Program-made: the position numbers and the translations under genes
Shown here: positions 37,901 through 48,700 of the stretch, one piece after another
Position numbering within the stretch: the first letter of the stretch is position 1
Layout: each line of letters opens with the position of its first letter
NCBI GenBank assembly: GCA_040954595.2
Contig: CM082578.2
Coordinates: 15,872,001-15,936,000, forward strand
Source: Balanoglossus misakiensis
Taxonomy: Eukaryota; Hemichordata
Reading direction: 5' to 3'
Length of the DNA stretch: 64,000 nt
Notes under the pieces: model-generated
What the model was told of the DNA's origin: nothing
The model's input: the letters and a program-made list of their open reading frames with translations, nothing else
Database searches by the model: none

Positions 37901-38651
37901 CCCTTATCGTGAAAGTACGCCCCCTGGATCGACCTCGACGATTAGTGAAGCGTCATCGGTAAACGGCGAAACGAAAGAGGCACAAAGTGATAATCAAAAG
38001 AATGACGGTGTGGTGACGACAGAATCTCCAGACAATTACTATGACCATGCGCACCTGCCAAAAAAGAAGAGACACTGGCGACAGTATTTGAAAGACACAG
38101 AAGGAAGTACTGTCGGCGAAGACAAGACCAAGACAGACGCGAAAGTGTGTAGAAGTTTTGAGGAAAGACAAACCGAGCAAACACCTGTAGCTGCTCACTC
38201 TAATTTACAAAGTGAACCCAACTCACGGAAGCCGACAGAAGAAAACTCACAAGCTTTCACAACTTGGTTGAAAGAACAACTTTTGTCCAATGAGAATGCG
38301 CGTAATAAAACCAGTTTGGGTTCACCAGAAAATGGCCAGGCAGGTGAGCAAGACAGCAACCCCTCTGACAACGAAGCCGAAAACAATGACGGGAAAGCGA
38401 GGGAAGACAACAACGTGGCGGGAATGATACAGACTATGATCGAGGTAATCATGGAAACGCAGCGTAAACAAGTTGACCAAGAAGACGAAAGTTCAGCTGA
38501 TGGAAACAATAACGACAGCAAGGAGGATGCTGGGAAGGCGGATTTTGTCAGAGACAACGACAGATCGAGAGATCAACGCCAGATTTGTGTCAACCAGGTT
38601 ATGTACAGTGCACATGCAATGTCATCGCCTGTGCCCACAAAATATATCTGA
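34956..38651 (+). CDS. Large disordered putative nuclear co-regulator with CtBP-type motif, single coding exon
   Basis: An uninterrupted 3.7-kb frame encodes 1231 residues from the first ATG after a splice acceptor (34929). The frame is also open up to the acceptor, but no earlier ATG exists. I do not recognise the protein. Its composition is low-complexity and polar, with no globular domain, signal peptide or TM helix visible. Features are PLDLSVK at about residues 43-49 (consensus for CtBP corepressor binding), LRSLL at about 329-333 (an LxxLL nuclear-receptor box), basic clusters RRKKKQKAK (about 212) and PKKKRHW (about 1035) that could be nuclear localisation signals, a repeated HAMSS motif (about 745 and near the C-terminus), and an acidic, Asn-rich last 150 residues. 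Vertebrate NRIP1 has similar architecture (one coding exon, LxxLL and CtBP motifs), but I see no alignable sequence. A transcriptional co-regulator role is inference. Confidence 0.8.
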   Translation: MLYQPIEPRALISRHIHVPAVIPQPNKMRAATGQCCDEAVNRPLDLSVKKTDAGENTDEPAGKDSFGEKQTFSTRPTFANPWNRDLAVWNAKPLVTQETRRIKKNVDSASVDNTKLKANGKVDLYSHFEVAKSQDPTASHFAREAVTQENGRTGASLQTKGEDSHPIALVSETKTSSVIRPNGLTNVQNLDREDASTTWAPFKVSANGNSNARRKKKQKAKTWQVPVGHEERPIAATVLPPEIATKVQQSHGLASLIHDNSMRSPDEYLPDKTDIRTHNAPHYVRDDATTAATKSTCNGSLQSYSRYKTPERDQGQPPTCPTIHQRDVLRSLLTDHNRQSDVCRPDAHHPHALHIQNNHDRGPDMKSPQIQNAEKHFQGVPRYRTSQHKQPAFRQHVPPVVPINPKSLRLTPTPQPRASYQITTISPEEVNDYKGILQCADATLIPVYLDEKQEKTSMLISRDGPCTELRAVVIGRTPSKDADIQEVERPVAADCFGRPVPLVPVKQSGDTSSIQAAVRPTIASAIHRYNGESTRTRNITPISFERRVPEMAKPAGSMNHRGEGRPSFVQGPLAMHSVADTKNARTTKDVFSHSYSRETVDFLPPPLRDAIGKYKFANSVDRHDKNSRDEHGLPERNHVAQRGSGTGETREAPGPSFPNANIRRVSQQNVVQSQELQYAVQDSDISRNILEQLNQLSVSKLLEIQRSWIEKPESDATKKGSRGAAGPNAVAEKTPEILPSPVMAVHAMSSDDRIPAKQFFAKMPDQFHLLNNNRILRPQDVGISSRPVREVSDVIAAGEANRTADTTPAFPRYQQNAVQIDQPVIDCAPATPVRCSSYEDNVSYTKARCFSPSQTQLPPAQSKNTENRHRPKVAKDINPALRDALDARLSSVISANDSLLQAHEVPRKRPWSKKDWEKEEEMPHKYYAAAHMDRLPANEQYPFPVYRHHEDSLANSVKFRDIRPKFVEDTVPTREPAVGTKRPYRESTPPGSTSTISEASSVNGETKEAQSDNQKNDGVVTTESPDNYYDHAHLPKKKRHWRQYLKDTEGSTVGEDKTKTDAKVCRSFEERQTEQTPVAAHSNLQSEPNSRKPTEENSQAFTTWLKEQLLSNENARNKTSLGSPENGQAGEQDSNPSDNEAENNDGKAREDNNVAGMIQTMIEVIMETQRKQVDQEDESSADGNNNDSKEDAGKADFVRDNDRSRDQRQICVNQVMYSAHAMSSPVPTKYI

Positions 38652-39469
38652 TATGCATACATGTATATGTATGTCTGACTTTTGACACTAGTGGGTGCAG
38701 GTGAGGACAATGTTTGACCGTATGCAAGCAGTGAATACGTACCCATAACGAAACGCCTGAGGCTTTCAATATTGACTGCTGTAAGTTAGAGAGAACAACT
38801 TTTTATGCGAAGTTAGTCGAAAAGTACCGACTGCTGACGTCACAGACCACGAACCTGCATCGTGACAGAGACTTGTTCAAGCACCAGTGCCTAACACGTG
38901 GTGATGCGACACTCATTAGAATTCGTTCGACAGGTTATTTTTGAACGAACGGCAGTGCAGTAGGGTTTTAAATTAGTAAGTACCGTCAGATGACGCGTTT
39001 GCAATAATTTTGGAAGCCTAGATGAAGATGTGCGACTTTCATCACGTGTTTAAATATCAGTGTACTGGTGTAGGTGTACCTGTAAATATTTTGTAATTGT
39101 CGCGCTTACTTACGGCAGCTATAAGAATCGTTTACTTTTGAAGTGCATTTTGAAGTATTTTTGAAGTCTTTCATTAAAACGTTTACAGTCAAAGTTTCTA
39201 ACGATTTGCCTTTGAAGACAATTAGACTTGATGTACTGGGCCAATACGTGTTTGATCGGAGTCGACGACAATCAACAAGCTTGCCCATAACAACGTGATA
39301 GTCACAACTTTTAATAACTAATTGAATACCACACTACACATAAAGAATTCACTTCAGATGACCATAGATAAATTCAATATACCTCACGCGGGAAACACGA
39401 ATCTACTAATCGCACTAGTTTCCAGCAAAGACTACTTTTTGTTTTTGTTTTTTGGTTTAACTTTGAGTA

Positions 39470-39475
39470 AATAAA
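39470..39475 (+). terminator. Candidate poly(A) signal of the large single-exon gene
   Basis: AATAAA about 820 nt after the stop codon. Confidence 0.4.
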
Positions 39476-39597
39476 CCTAATGTAAGGAAGTTCATATTGG
39501 CGTGGAAGTGAGTTTTGCGTGCAAAATGTGTGTGGCAGTTCAAGAATTTAGCTACTAGATTTAGATCCTGTAAACTTGGCCTGAATTTTTTCCCTTG

Positions 39598-39603
39598 TTT
39601 ATT
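39598..39603 (-). terminator. Candidate poly(A) signal of the TRPC-like gene
   Basis: TTTATT on the plus strand, about 520 nt beyond the channel stop codon. Confidence 0.4.
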
Positions 39604-39805
39604 TTCAACAACTTACAATTACATAAGGTATTATAAATGTCTGATAATTGTCTACGGAATGCACTCTGACATAGACACATTACGAATACTGTGGGGAGGA
39701 ATGCTCAAAATATTGCCAGAAGGGGCGCTGTAGAACTCTATAAGTCAACCCATGATGCATGATACCGTATACAAACTTTTTTAAACTCCTATTATATATC
39801 ATGTT

Positions 39806-39828
39806 ATGCTATGCTATGCTATGTTACA
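39806..39828. repeat. Short (ATGCT)n tandem repeat
   Basis: Consecutive atgct units, four full copies plus a partial one, in the 3' region of the TRPC-like gene. Confidence 0.85.
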
Positions 39829-40118
39829 TTATGTGACAATACATTTACCAGGAAATTGGCAATATAGTGTGCTTTTGAACGACACAATTGTAAAAAAAAA
39901 ATCTTCACGACATCGACCATTTGTGAGAATAGTTTATGTTACACCTACATGCGCTATGAGATAATGTCTTGTTACGACTGATAAAGTAAAAAGCAGCTAC
40001 TGTAGTAATAGTGTTCATCCAAATGACTGAATTAGCGCCAGAAAACGTCATGTAACCCATTTACCCCGAAAACTTCTATGTTTAATTTCATTGCCATGGA
40101 ATATTCGTCGACGTCGGA

Positions 40119-43100
40119 TTAGATGATTTGCGTAGTTACTTGATCACCTGTAGTTTCCTCGTCTAGGTTTCTGTTTCTTTTGAGATAACGATGAACCAGT
40201 AACTTCATGAGCTGTTCAAAGAAGTGGTAAACAGATTAGTACAGGACACATAATCCCTGCCAACAAAACAAAACAGCACAACAAAACACATCCAGATTCA
40301 TATTCTACGACGTACCACGCGTTTTCAACTCGAAAGAAATCGTGTGTCCTGCAACTCCACCAATGTAGCGATTGTCACATATTTTCAGCAATCACCCTTG
40401 AAATGTACTAAATAATATTCGTAGGCCTAATCCTTAAAATTGTGTAGCACATATCTAATTTGTCACTTGGAGATGCGTTCTGACGCACGATTCAACAATA
40501 ACACTTACTCTGTCGTAGTCCGAATGCTTCGATGGCATTACCTTTCCGTTTGTGTTGCCCGTCTGTGAAGTAGATGTTTGGAGAAAGTTACCCAAATGAA
40601 GATTGTTATGTATGAGAAAGAAAGCACCTCTGCTCAAGTTGTGTTGCTACATCCATCCACTGTATGGATATCAGATATCTCTGTATCTATCGTGTTGTCT
40701 TACCTCACTACTTTCATCTGAATCTTTCAACGATGATGGCGCACTCTCATTTCCTCCCAGCTGCTACGATAAAAGTGAGTGCTTATTGTCTGTCTCCGCC
40801 AGACTTACATGTAAACTTATGCATAAGTGTATGGCGTACTATAATTTTTGCACACGCGTGTTTTTTTTAATTTACCTCAATAACCCCTGCAATTTAACTG
40901 ATCATTTGCATAGCCCTATGTTAGTCTATTCTCATAGGGTGTACCATCCATGCACCTGCTATGTTGTACACGTGGACAAATGAATTGACCAATCAATTGG
41001 CCAAATTTACATGACCACTGGACATCGACTCAATATCAAACCAAAGAGTGCCAGACGAGAATACACGCACCTCCACGTCAGCGGCCGCTTCGTCTCCCTC
41101 CGTTTTTCGGCAGAATCCATTTTTACAGCAGTAGTAACATTTCCAGAATTGTGAAAAGACGAATTTGATCACAATCAAGACGGTGAATGGTGGATAGAGG
41201 ACCGGCGCGTCGAAATAACTCAACCAGATCTTTGTACGAGCAAATTTCCATTCGGTATCTTCGCGTTTCTGTTTTGGATACACAGAAAATTGCAGAGGTG
41301 AGTTTCATCACAAGGGTCAATATTACAGCATTACTTTCACAAGGTAAATGTTTACTGTAGAGTAATATGGACCACATACTCCCTATAAGTACATGTACAT
41401 AACTTCGGGGGAGGACCAACATCTCCTTCACCAACACCACGCCCTGATCTCTCACCTTGAGTGTCCTGTAGGCGTCAGCGACAATGGCAACAAAAATGTG
41501 GATTTGAACCAAGATGGCGATTAGACAAAACACTCCAAGAAGTATGCCGCCGAAAGCGCTGTACACATCTGTCAGGTCGGTCAAAGGTGTCGTGTCGTTT
41601 CTGCCACTCAACTCGTCATTTGCAGTTGAAGACATATGAGATTCCGAAGTCATAAGAACGTCTTTAACGGCCAGGTTTCCGAATGCTGACCAAAGTATTG
41701 AAGCAAGAGAGTTCCAAAAACTGCAAGTACAGAAAAAAATTGTGATGTACAAGTCATACTTTATTCCACATAAAATTTCAAGGTCTGTTACGTATAGTTC
41801 AGTATGGATCAATGTTTCAAAAGAGCTCCTTCTTTGTCAGCTTTCTCTAAAACAAAGGTTTTCCGCCATATAAACAGTCAACGTCAACACCTAATGCAAC
41901 CAGGGATTGAAAGTTGGCCCTTTAAGTTTAGGTATGTACATAGGGGTTCTCACGTTATACTTACTCGGTAAACGCGCCAATTTCTTCGACGTAAATGAAA
42001 AACATGCCCATTGCGAACGTCATGAGAGTGAAAGCAAAAAGAAAAAGAAATTTGAAGATTTCCGTGCCTATTAATGAGCAAATAACCACCATTGGACCAA
42101 AAGTATCAGTTAGATATAGAAATTGTGTCAAGCGCAGGGCACTGAAAATCAGAAGTACCCCTAGCACGGAGTACATTGTGCGGAAGGCAGTCGTGTCAGA
42201 ATTGTAATAATCCGAGAATAAAACAAAAAATGAAAACATTGACACTAAATGACAGGACACTAAGATTGTGTCGTAAACATTCCAGAAGGAAGAGAAATAA
42301 CGAACGCCATAAATGAAGATTTTCTGAATTTCAGAAAGGACCAAGGACACAGTCCAAATCGTTATAACAAAGAGGGCCAAGTTGGCTATAACTTCTTCGT
42401 AAGATAGCGCCTTGACGACCAAAAGTGCGAAAATGAGAGACAGAATGAACCAAACATGCGAGAAAAGACGAAAGAGACATCTGGACTTGGGGGCTGTGAG
42501 AAAGCCTAAGAACGGCTTTGGAGGAAGAATAGTGTTGAGAAGCGCTCCCATGACGTTCAGAAGACCATAGACGATGACGCAATGAAGAAAGTGCAGTATG
42601 GTCCAGCCGAGTCCATCTTTGCGACACCAACCAGGTTGTCCCTTTGACCATTCTCCGTATAAAGTTTGCTGGCATTTGCGGTGTGCTATGAACTGTTGGT
42701 TGGATGAATATTTCGTGTTAAAATGAAGCAGGCCTTCCTATTCCTACAACGGCATACTAAACACACCCTTTGATATTGTAGTTTTCTGTAATTGTCTAAG
42801 TCCTAAAAACCGGCCGGCGCGGGCTACATAAAACCACCTCAACCTACCCTTTTCTGGTCGCACTCGATGGCCTCTGAAGCAACTCTCCACTCGGATTCAA
42901 TCAGTCCATGAGTTGAAAAACATCCAGCGATACAGTCTTTTTGTTCAGTCTCAGAAATTGTCTTCTTCCCCCTCAGTAATATTTCAACCTCCTTGGAATC
43001 TTCACAAAGATCAATGAATTCCACCATGAAATCTCCTACTCGTTTGTCCAATGTCTTGTACTACGGATAAGAAGAACAAATAGAGGAAATGATGATTTGC

Positions 43101-44877
43101 AAAACACAGAATTAAAAGTGAAGAGATAAAATCTAAATGAGAGATTCACATCAGAATCAGATTTTGATCCGCCCCCATATCTTCAGAGCAGAAAAAAGGC
43201 TCACCAAGGGACTGTCGTAGCTGACTTTAGACTCGGATAACCGCTTCAGCTGTTTTGACAACTGTAAGGACGCCATCACAGGGTCTTCGGAAACCAGACA
43301 CATATACAGCCGAAATTATGAAAGGTCGCCGATTCAATATGTGATCTAGACGTCCTGTGTTCACTGAACACACGATGTGTTTATCTAACACAAACAACAG
43401 AACCTCTCATAAAAGAGATGCGGTATCATTAGACTAATTACAGATGGTAGTCTGGAAACACGCTCCCCCTCAGAGAGAGTTGTTTACTTGGGTACGATGT
43501 CAAAGTTTAATCTCAAAGTGTATACGCTTTATGTTGAGAGTGTACCCAAGTAAACAACTCTCTCTGAGGGGGAGCGTGTTTCCAGACTACCATCTGTAAT
43601 TAGTCTAATGATACCGCATCTCTTTTATGAGAGGTTCTGTTGTTTGTGTTAGATAAACACATCGTGTGTTCAGTGCACACAGGACGTCTAGATCACATAT
43701 TGAATCGGCGACCTTTCATAATTTCGGCTGTAAGTCGGACTCGAGATTGCGCTGTAAATCTGCAATTTCTTCTCCGAGAGAAATACATCTTCGTGGTCAC
43801 CTCTTGATGTTTGTAATTCATACGAGTTCCTTCTTCTCAACTCAGGTTTGATAAGTTCTCCATCTGTTGCTGATGGTCGTGAAAATGTGTTTATTTAATC
43901 ACAACGGCACATCGGACTAGTAGAAGTAGTGGTTTTCAAAAAGCACAAGGATTGCATTTTCTAATCGCAGGGAAAGAAACACAGGTATTTATTCCTGATT
44001 TTCATTGTACTTCGACTCGATTAAATTAGGTTCGATAATATATAATTCTTACCTCCCTTACTCGTTAAATAAAAACTTCCATCGAGTGCCGGAACGTCAT
44101 TCTTCAATAGATATCTGACACCAGGGAAATCATTTTTTCGTGCCATGTACTGCAAAACAACCGTTCCTACCGGTGACTGCAAAGTTACCTTAGTCTGCTT
44201 CTACGAAAAAAGAAAACAACAGTTTGTTAAACATAGAGTGAACAAATATTGAAAGGGTGGTCTTTTGCGGAGCACAGAAAAACAGATATCGTTTTTTTTT
44301 TACATATTCATCTAATGCAATTGTGGGCTCATATCCTCCCATGCAGTCTTACCTGGAGCAATTCTCGCACGTTATCTATATTGTCATTTTCAATTGCTGC
44401 AATCAGTTCCACCTTCCTTGCCTTTTCTTCTTCTCTTTGTCTCATGCTGTTTTTGTATGTAGGGCTTGGTCGAGGGGGTCGGCCCTGGCTGCTGAGTCTC
44501 CTGTCGTTCGAACTGTCCGGTTCGCGTTCTCTCTCCTCTGCCTCCTCGTTTCCTGGGACGTCTTCTCCAACATTTGCCGATGCTGAGACTTCAGGTTTTC
44601 CCGCCGATTCCTCGGTATCCGAATTCAAATCGTTCAATTCTTCATCGGATTGAGCTCGGGCAACATTTTCAATGTCTTCAATCGAAGCTTGGCCCTCGTC
44701 ATGGGTATCACTATTGTCAAACTTCTCTCCCTGGAATCCGCCCATTTCTTGCTCTGTGGCGACATTTTCGTCAAGTTTTTCGTCTGTCGTGAAGCCAGTT
44801 GACCATTCTTCATGGTCCGACACCCTTTCAGGATCCTCTCTAGTGTCATCATAAACAACCTCTTCGTTTTCGGCCAT
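40119..44877 (-). CDS. TRPC-like cation channel, third coding exon split by a transposon
   Basis: Ten exons on the minus strand: 44353-44877, 44053-44200, 43731-43863 plus 43205-43304 (one exon split by a transposon), 42848-43060, 41965-42692, 41456-41720, 41071-41268, 40704-40763, 40509-40562 and 40119-40211. Without the insertion the frame is 2517 nt, 838 residues, close to TRPC channels. Residues 1-150 are acidic. A reduced ankyrin-like part follows (KVELIAAIENDNIDNVRELLQ). TRPC hallmarks are IYSAISSPTY, SEDPVMASLQLSKQL, FMVEFIDLCEDSKEVE, FIAHRKCQQ, several TM helices, ILWSAFG in the pore, the TRP box EWKFAR at 710-715 and MKLLVHRYL near the C-terminus. Such channels pass Ca2+/Na+ at the plasma membrane downstream of phospholipase C. 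As sequenced, translation would run into the element and stop after about 282 residues (TAG at 43688-43690), before the pore. Confidence 0.88.
43305..43306. repeat. TA target-site duplication, left copy
   Basis: The TA flanking the palindromic element. The partner is at 43731-43732. Removing one copy restores the codon for tyrosine in the channel exon. Confidence 0.85.
43307..43730. mobile_element. 424-bp palindromic MITE (TA target, Tc1/mariner-type pattern) inside a coding exon
   Basis: The arms 43307-43495 and 43542-43730 are reverse complements over 189 bp with one mismatch, separated by a 46-bp spacer. The termini are CAGCCGAAATTATGAAAGGT. It is flanked by TA on both sides (43305-43306 and 43731-43732). 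TA duplication plus a CAG-type start is typical of Tc1/mariner-derived MITEs, but superfamily assignment is inference. There is no coding capacity. It interrupts the TRPC-like exon between ACT-TA and T-ATG; deletion of the element and one TA rejoins SSPTY to MCLVSEDP in frame. Neither strand offers splice sites that would remove it cleanly. Confidence 0.92.
43731..43732. repeat. TA target-site duplication, right copy
   Basis: Partner of 43305-43306. Belongs to the upstream half of the interrupted channel exon. Confidence 0.85.
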
Positions 44878-45713
44878 TTTGCTTAATGTCCCCCGTTTTT
44901 ATTAAATGCGCATCTATATATATCCAAAGCTTTTCAATACAGCAAATTCCAAACTCAGAAAACAATGCATATTTGTCATGATTCGTATTGTATTATTGTT
45001 ATCATTATGCTTTCCTTTGTCATAAACTACAAGTGACCACATTTTCGCGTATTTATATACAAATGATTGTGATGTAACATGCACTAGTCTACACACAGGC
45101 AAAATCAACGAATGTACGTTGGCAGGCCTAGATCGGTCAAATTGTTGACAGAAGGAAAGAAACTGGGTACATGTATATGAAATGTGTGCGTCATATTTTA
45201 AATGGTCTGAGAATCGCACTCAACTGAAACAGATGCGTCTTTATTTCTATAGATCCTCGAAGGATTTCCCTCAAATGTTCTATGGAAAAGGAATTCATAA
45301 ATTTTACTGTAGGAAATCAGTGTCTTTTCGGGGGAAGTTTCGGAGCTTCCCATGCAAATAAGACATATGTCAAATCAAAAAAGAAAGGTCCTGACATCAT
45401 CACCACTTTTGGCCATTCCTGCCAGGGCTTGGTCCGGGTAAACTGAGGCCCGGCCCAACGCCGCCAGTGGTCGACTCGACTGATGATCATCGATGACCGC
45501 AGATGAACTCAAGCTCTGCCCTGACCTTGGGATGCCCTCACAATTTTGCACATGCGCACTACACATAAAAACAAGACTAAAGTCCGTCGATTTTTAAGTA
45601 GTACTGCAATCATATTGTCGATCACGTGGAGATCATGATGTCTTGACCAGAACTTCCGGGTCCGTGTTATACAAAACGGTACGATATCTCCAGTGCACAA
45701 TTTTGACGTCACT
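44878..45713. promoter_or_regulatory. Divergent intergenic region between the TRPC-like and PXK-like genes
   Basis: 836 bp separate the two start codons, which point away from each other. The region should contain both promoters. No ORF in it is supported and no clear TATA element was seen. Confidence 0.5.
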
Positions 45714-48700
45714 ATGACGTCGACAACGACCACGGTAACCACCACTGAAGATCCTGGTTTCTGGGATTATTTGAAAGATCACATCTGGGTACGAATATGG
45801 AACTTTTCCTTTGTACATGATAAATTGTGTCAGTCATTACATATCCATGTCCAGAGATAACAGACTCGGTGTAGAGTCTAATTCCTGCAACATATTATAC
45901 ATGTAATACATAAATATTGTTTGTTTGCTGAATATGTGTTGTTTATTCAGAGTGTCTTGGTCTGACCCGCAGCTGGTAATCAGTGGCCAAGTACGTTTCT
46001 AGTACCAGAGTAGATATAACTTCAAAAGTAGGTGGCAACTTTTTTTAGACAGGCAGTTAACAGACTATTCATCTAATTATTGACTTTACAATAAAACAGT
46101 TTCAACATTATTTATAAAAACATTTCTTTTATCTTTCTCAGATTCCTATCTTGGTGGGCTTGCTTGTATTATTGTTGATAATATGCCTCATCCTGTGGTT
46201 GCTTTACAAATACAGGTCAGTTTCATCTCAGTGTAATTTAAAGCTAATCAACTAATTGTAAGACTAAATATTCTTAAGTTTCCCAGGTTACGGTACTTAC
46301 GTACAGATTAAGCTTGTCATCATCCATCTTTCTATACATAACATTCTCCTTACATTCATTGATTTTTTAACCTTATATAAATAGTGAAGGGTGTGTTTGC
46401 ACATTGAATTTGTCTCTGCCTATAGGATAACACTATGAAAAAGCACACTTCTATTGAAATTTCCATGTAAACTCTAGTAGTCATCTGAGACTAAGTAGCA
46501 ATCCTTTGAATTTTGTTATCCTCAATAGGCATGGTGACAGGGAACGGTATGATTACTCTGCTTTGGAAGATGAAATGGGGTTTTCAGAGAAATTAAGACT
46601 TGAAAGAGAGATGCAGCTGGAAGCCAGAAGAGGTATAAAGGTTATCCAGTCATGAAATATTAAACATTTTAGCCATTATCGTATACTCCTTATGGACTTA
46701 TGATTTGAAAATTGAAAATAAAAACTTCCTATGAGCAATTTAACTTCCACCCTAATTAATGAGAGAGTATATTACACTTGATCCATGCCAGGAACTTTAA
46801 CATGAAGTAACATGCAGTATGTCTGATCTTCATTTTCAGAGTCTGCTTTGTTGAATTGTCAGTTTTATCTGAGATCGATGACTCGACATTATTCAATGGT
46901 GGAACATCTTCCAGACATAGGTGAGCAACAGAATAATATCCAATATGTCTGAATTTAATTTTAATAAAATTTAACATAAAATACTAATAATTTGTCAGAT
47001 TTCTTTGTATCAAAAATTTTATAAAGCACTTTTGCATTTGAAATTTTTTTTAAATATTTTTTCTGAATCTCAGGAAGTCGAGTAAGCAAGAATTGGTTTC
47101 TTGTTCATGATAACAAAACAAAACAAAATAAGATGATGACAATGACCATCAGACCCCCTAGCTGCCTCATTAATTTCAATAGAAACAATAGGAAAACTCT
47201 CCAAGAAATGTTGCAGCTTATACATGTAAGTAACATTGTATGTTCATTTGTAGAATTTTTGTGGAAAGGTATTGACAAACTATAAGGATGTCATATTTGT
47301 CCCTGGCATTATAATTATTATTATATATTCAGTGATCTTAAACGTCATAACAACATCTGGAGAATATAATTGTCTTCCATATATTCTTACAGCATCCCTA
47401 TTTACTGCCAGTAGATGACATTGACTTTGTACCAGAGCAAGACCTCTTAGTTATTGTACAACAATATAATGCAAAAGGCTCCCTCAAAGACCTCATCTAC
47501 AAGGTATGTAGCAAATTTTATGTCTGTTTGAGCTGAATTTTATAGTTTGGAATACTTAAATATAGGCAAGCAAATACCGTCGCTTACCATTTATAACCTA
47601 ATTCTTATAATGTTACTATGTTGTATCTCATCTCTCTCTCTCTGTTCAACATTGGTTATGTCTGCATGATCTGCATATCATTTGCACAATTCCTCTTGAT
47701 GTCGCTTGCAGTCCAAGCCAAAAGAAGTCTTCGAAGCCAAGTATTCAGTGCATGGCAGAGGACTACCTTTACCTCAGATACAACTTTATGGAAAACAGAT
47801 CCTTGAAGTAAGTTCATCTTCCTTTTCTACACCCTGCAGCAAGTTTTGAAATATCTGGTGTGTGAAAGACCTGCTATAGGGCTGACTTCAATTTCTCACA
47901 TCCTCGATTCTCTGTTTATCTCACAGTGAAAAAAGGGTAGGAATAGTAGTAGTAAATTAATCAATACTAGCTGAATTGACATTACTGTTTTTCTGACAGG
48001 CTGTTATTTACCTGGCCGACCATGGAATCAATGTTCGAGGCCATGTACAGTCAGGGAACATCATACTAGTCAATGATGTCTGTAGGTAAGACATACTTCA
48101 GTTTGTACATCACTTGTGTACTCCAATTTTGTGTACTCTAACTTTTTTTGTCTTAGTTTTGTATTGATTGTTACCCGTGCATAACAACTGGTGAATCCAT
48201 ATGTCTTTTATTTACAATTTATTGGTCTACCTGGTGGCAGTGTTCGAGTTATGAATGTTGTTGGGTCTGAATGTTTTTATGGCAGCATAACTGAAGGTCA
48301 TTGGATATTAAAAATGGACTTCAAAGGGAAATATGGCCCACTATCTGTGGAAATCAAGGCTCATCATTTAATGGCTTCACAACCAAACTATTTATTGTTT
48401 CATCTTCAAATGAAAATTGGAGCGCCGTTCTAAGTGCATAGCGGCACTTTACAACCCTGTTTGAATCTTGATCGGAGATTTCATAGAAAATTTAGAGAGC
48501 TTTGTCCTTGAGTTGTGTTACGTGCAACAAGTAAGTGTGGCAACCTTTACCAGTGGAAGCAGTCAAAATTTATTGGGAGTGGTCGGCTCTTTGTAGCTTT
48601 AATTCAAGGACACTGTGAAGGTTGAATTCTGTGTTATATATATTGGCTGTAGTCTGGATGATTGTTTTATTTCTGTTCAGGTTTTGCAGTTATGAGAACG

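Larger units (their letters stand above)
38652..40118. other. Tail-to-tail 3' region between the large gene and the TRPC-like gene
   Basis: A 1.5-kb AT-rich stretch. A plus-strand AATAAA at 39470-39475 suits the large gene and a minus-strand AATAAA at 39598-39603 suits the channel gene, so the two transcripts could end about 100 bp apart. A short CTATG repeat lies at 39806-39828. No ORF is supported. Confidence 0.55.

Noticed and set aside
34956-38651. Assignment of the large protein to NRIP1/RIP140
   Set aside because: The layout is similar, but I could align no segment beyond short generic motifs, so no symbol is given.
43307-43730. Assembly-made inverted duplication instead of a transposon
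   Set aside because: Both breakpoints coincide with a TA duplication and the exon is restored exactly on removal, which an artefact would not produce. Read-level confirmation is still desirable.
44249-44653. Plus-strand 134-residue frame
   Set aside because: It lies antisense to exon 1 of the TRPC-like gene, and its Ser-rich content mirrors the acidic coding strand.
48191-48433. 80-residue open frame in the PXK-like gene between exons 8 and 9
   Set aside because: No splice sites fit, no match to the PXK alignment, and exon 8 joins exon 9 directly to give the conserved segment.
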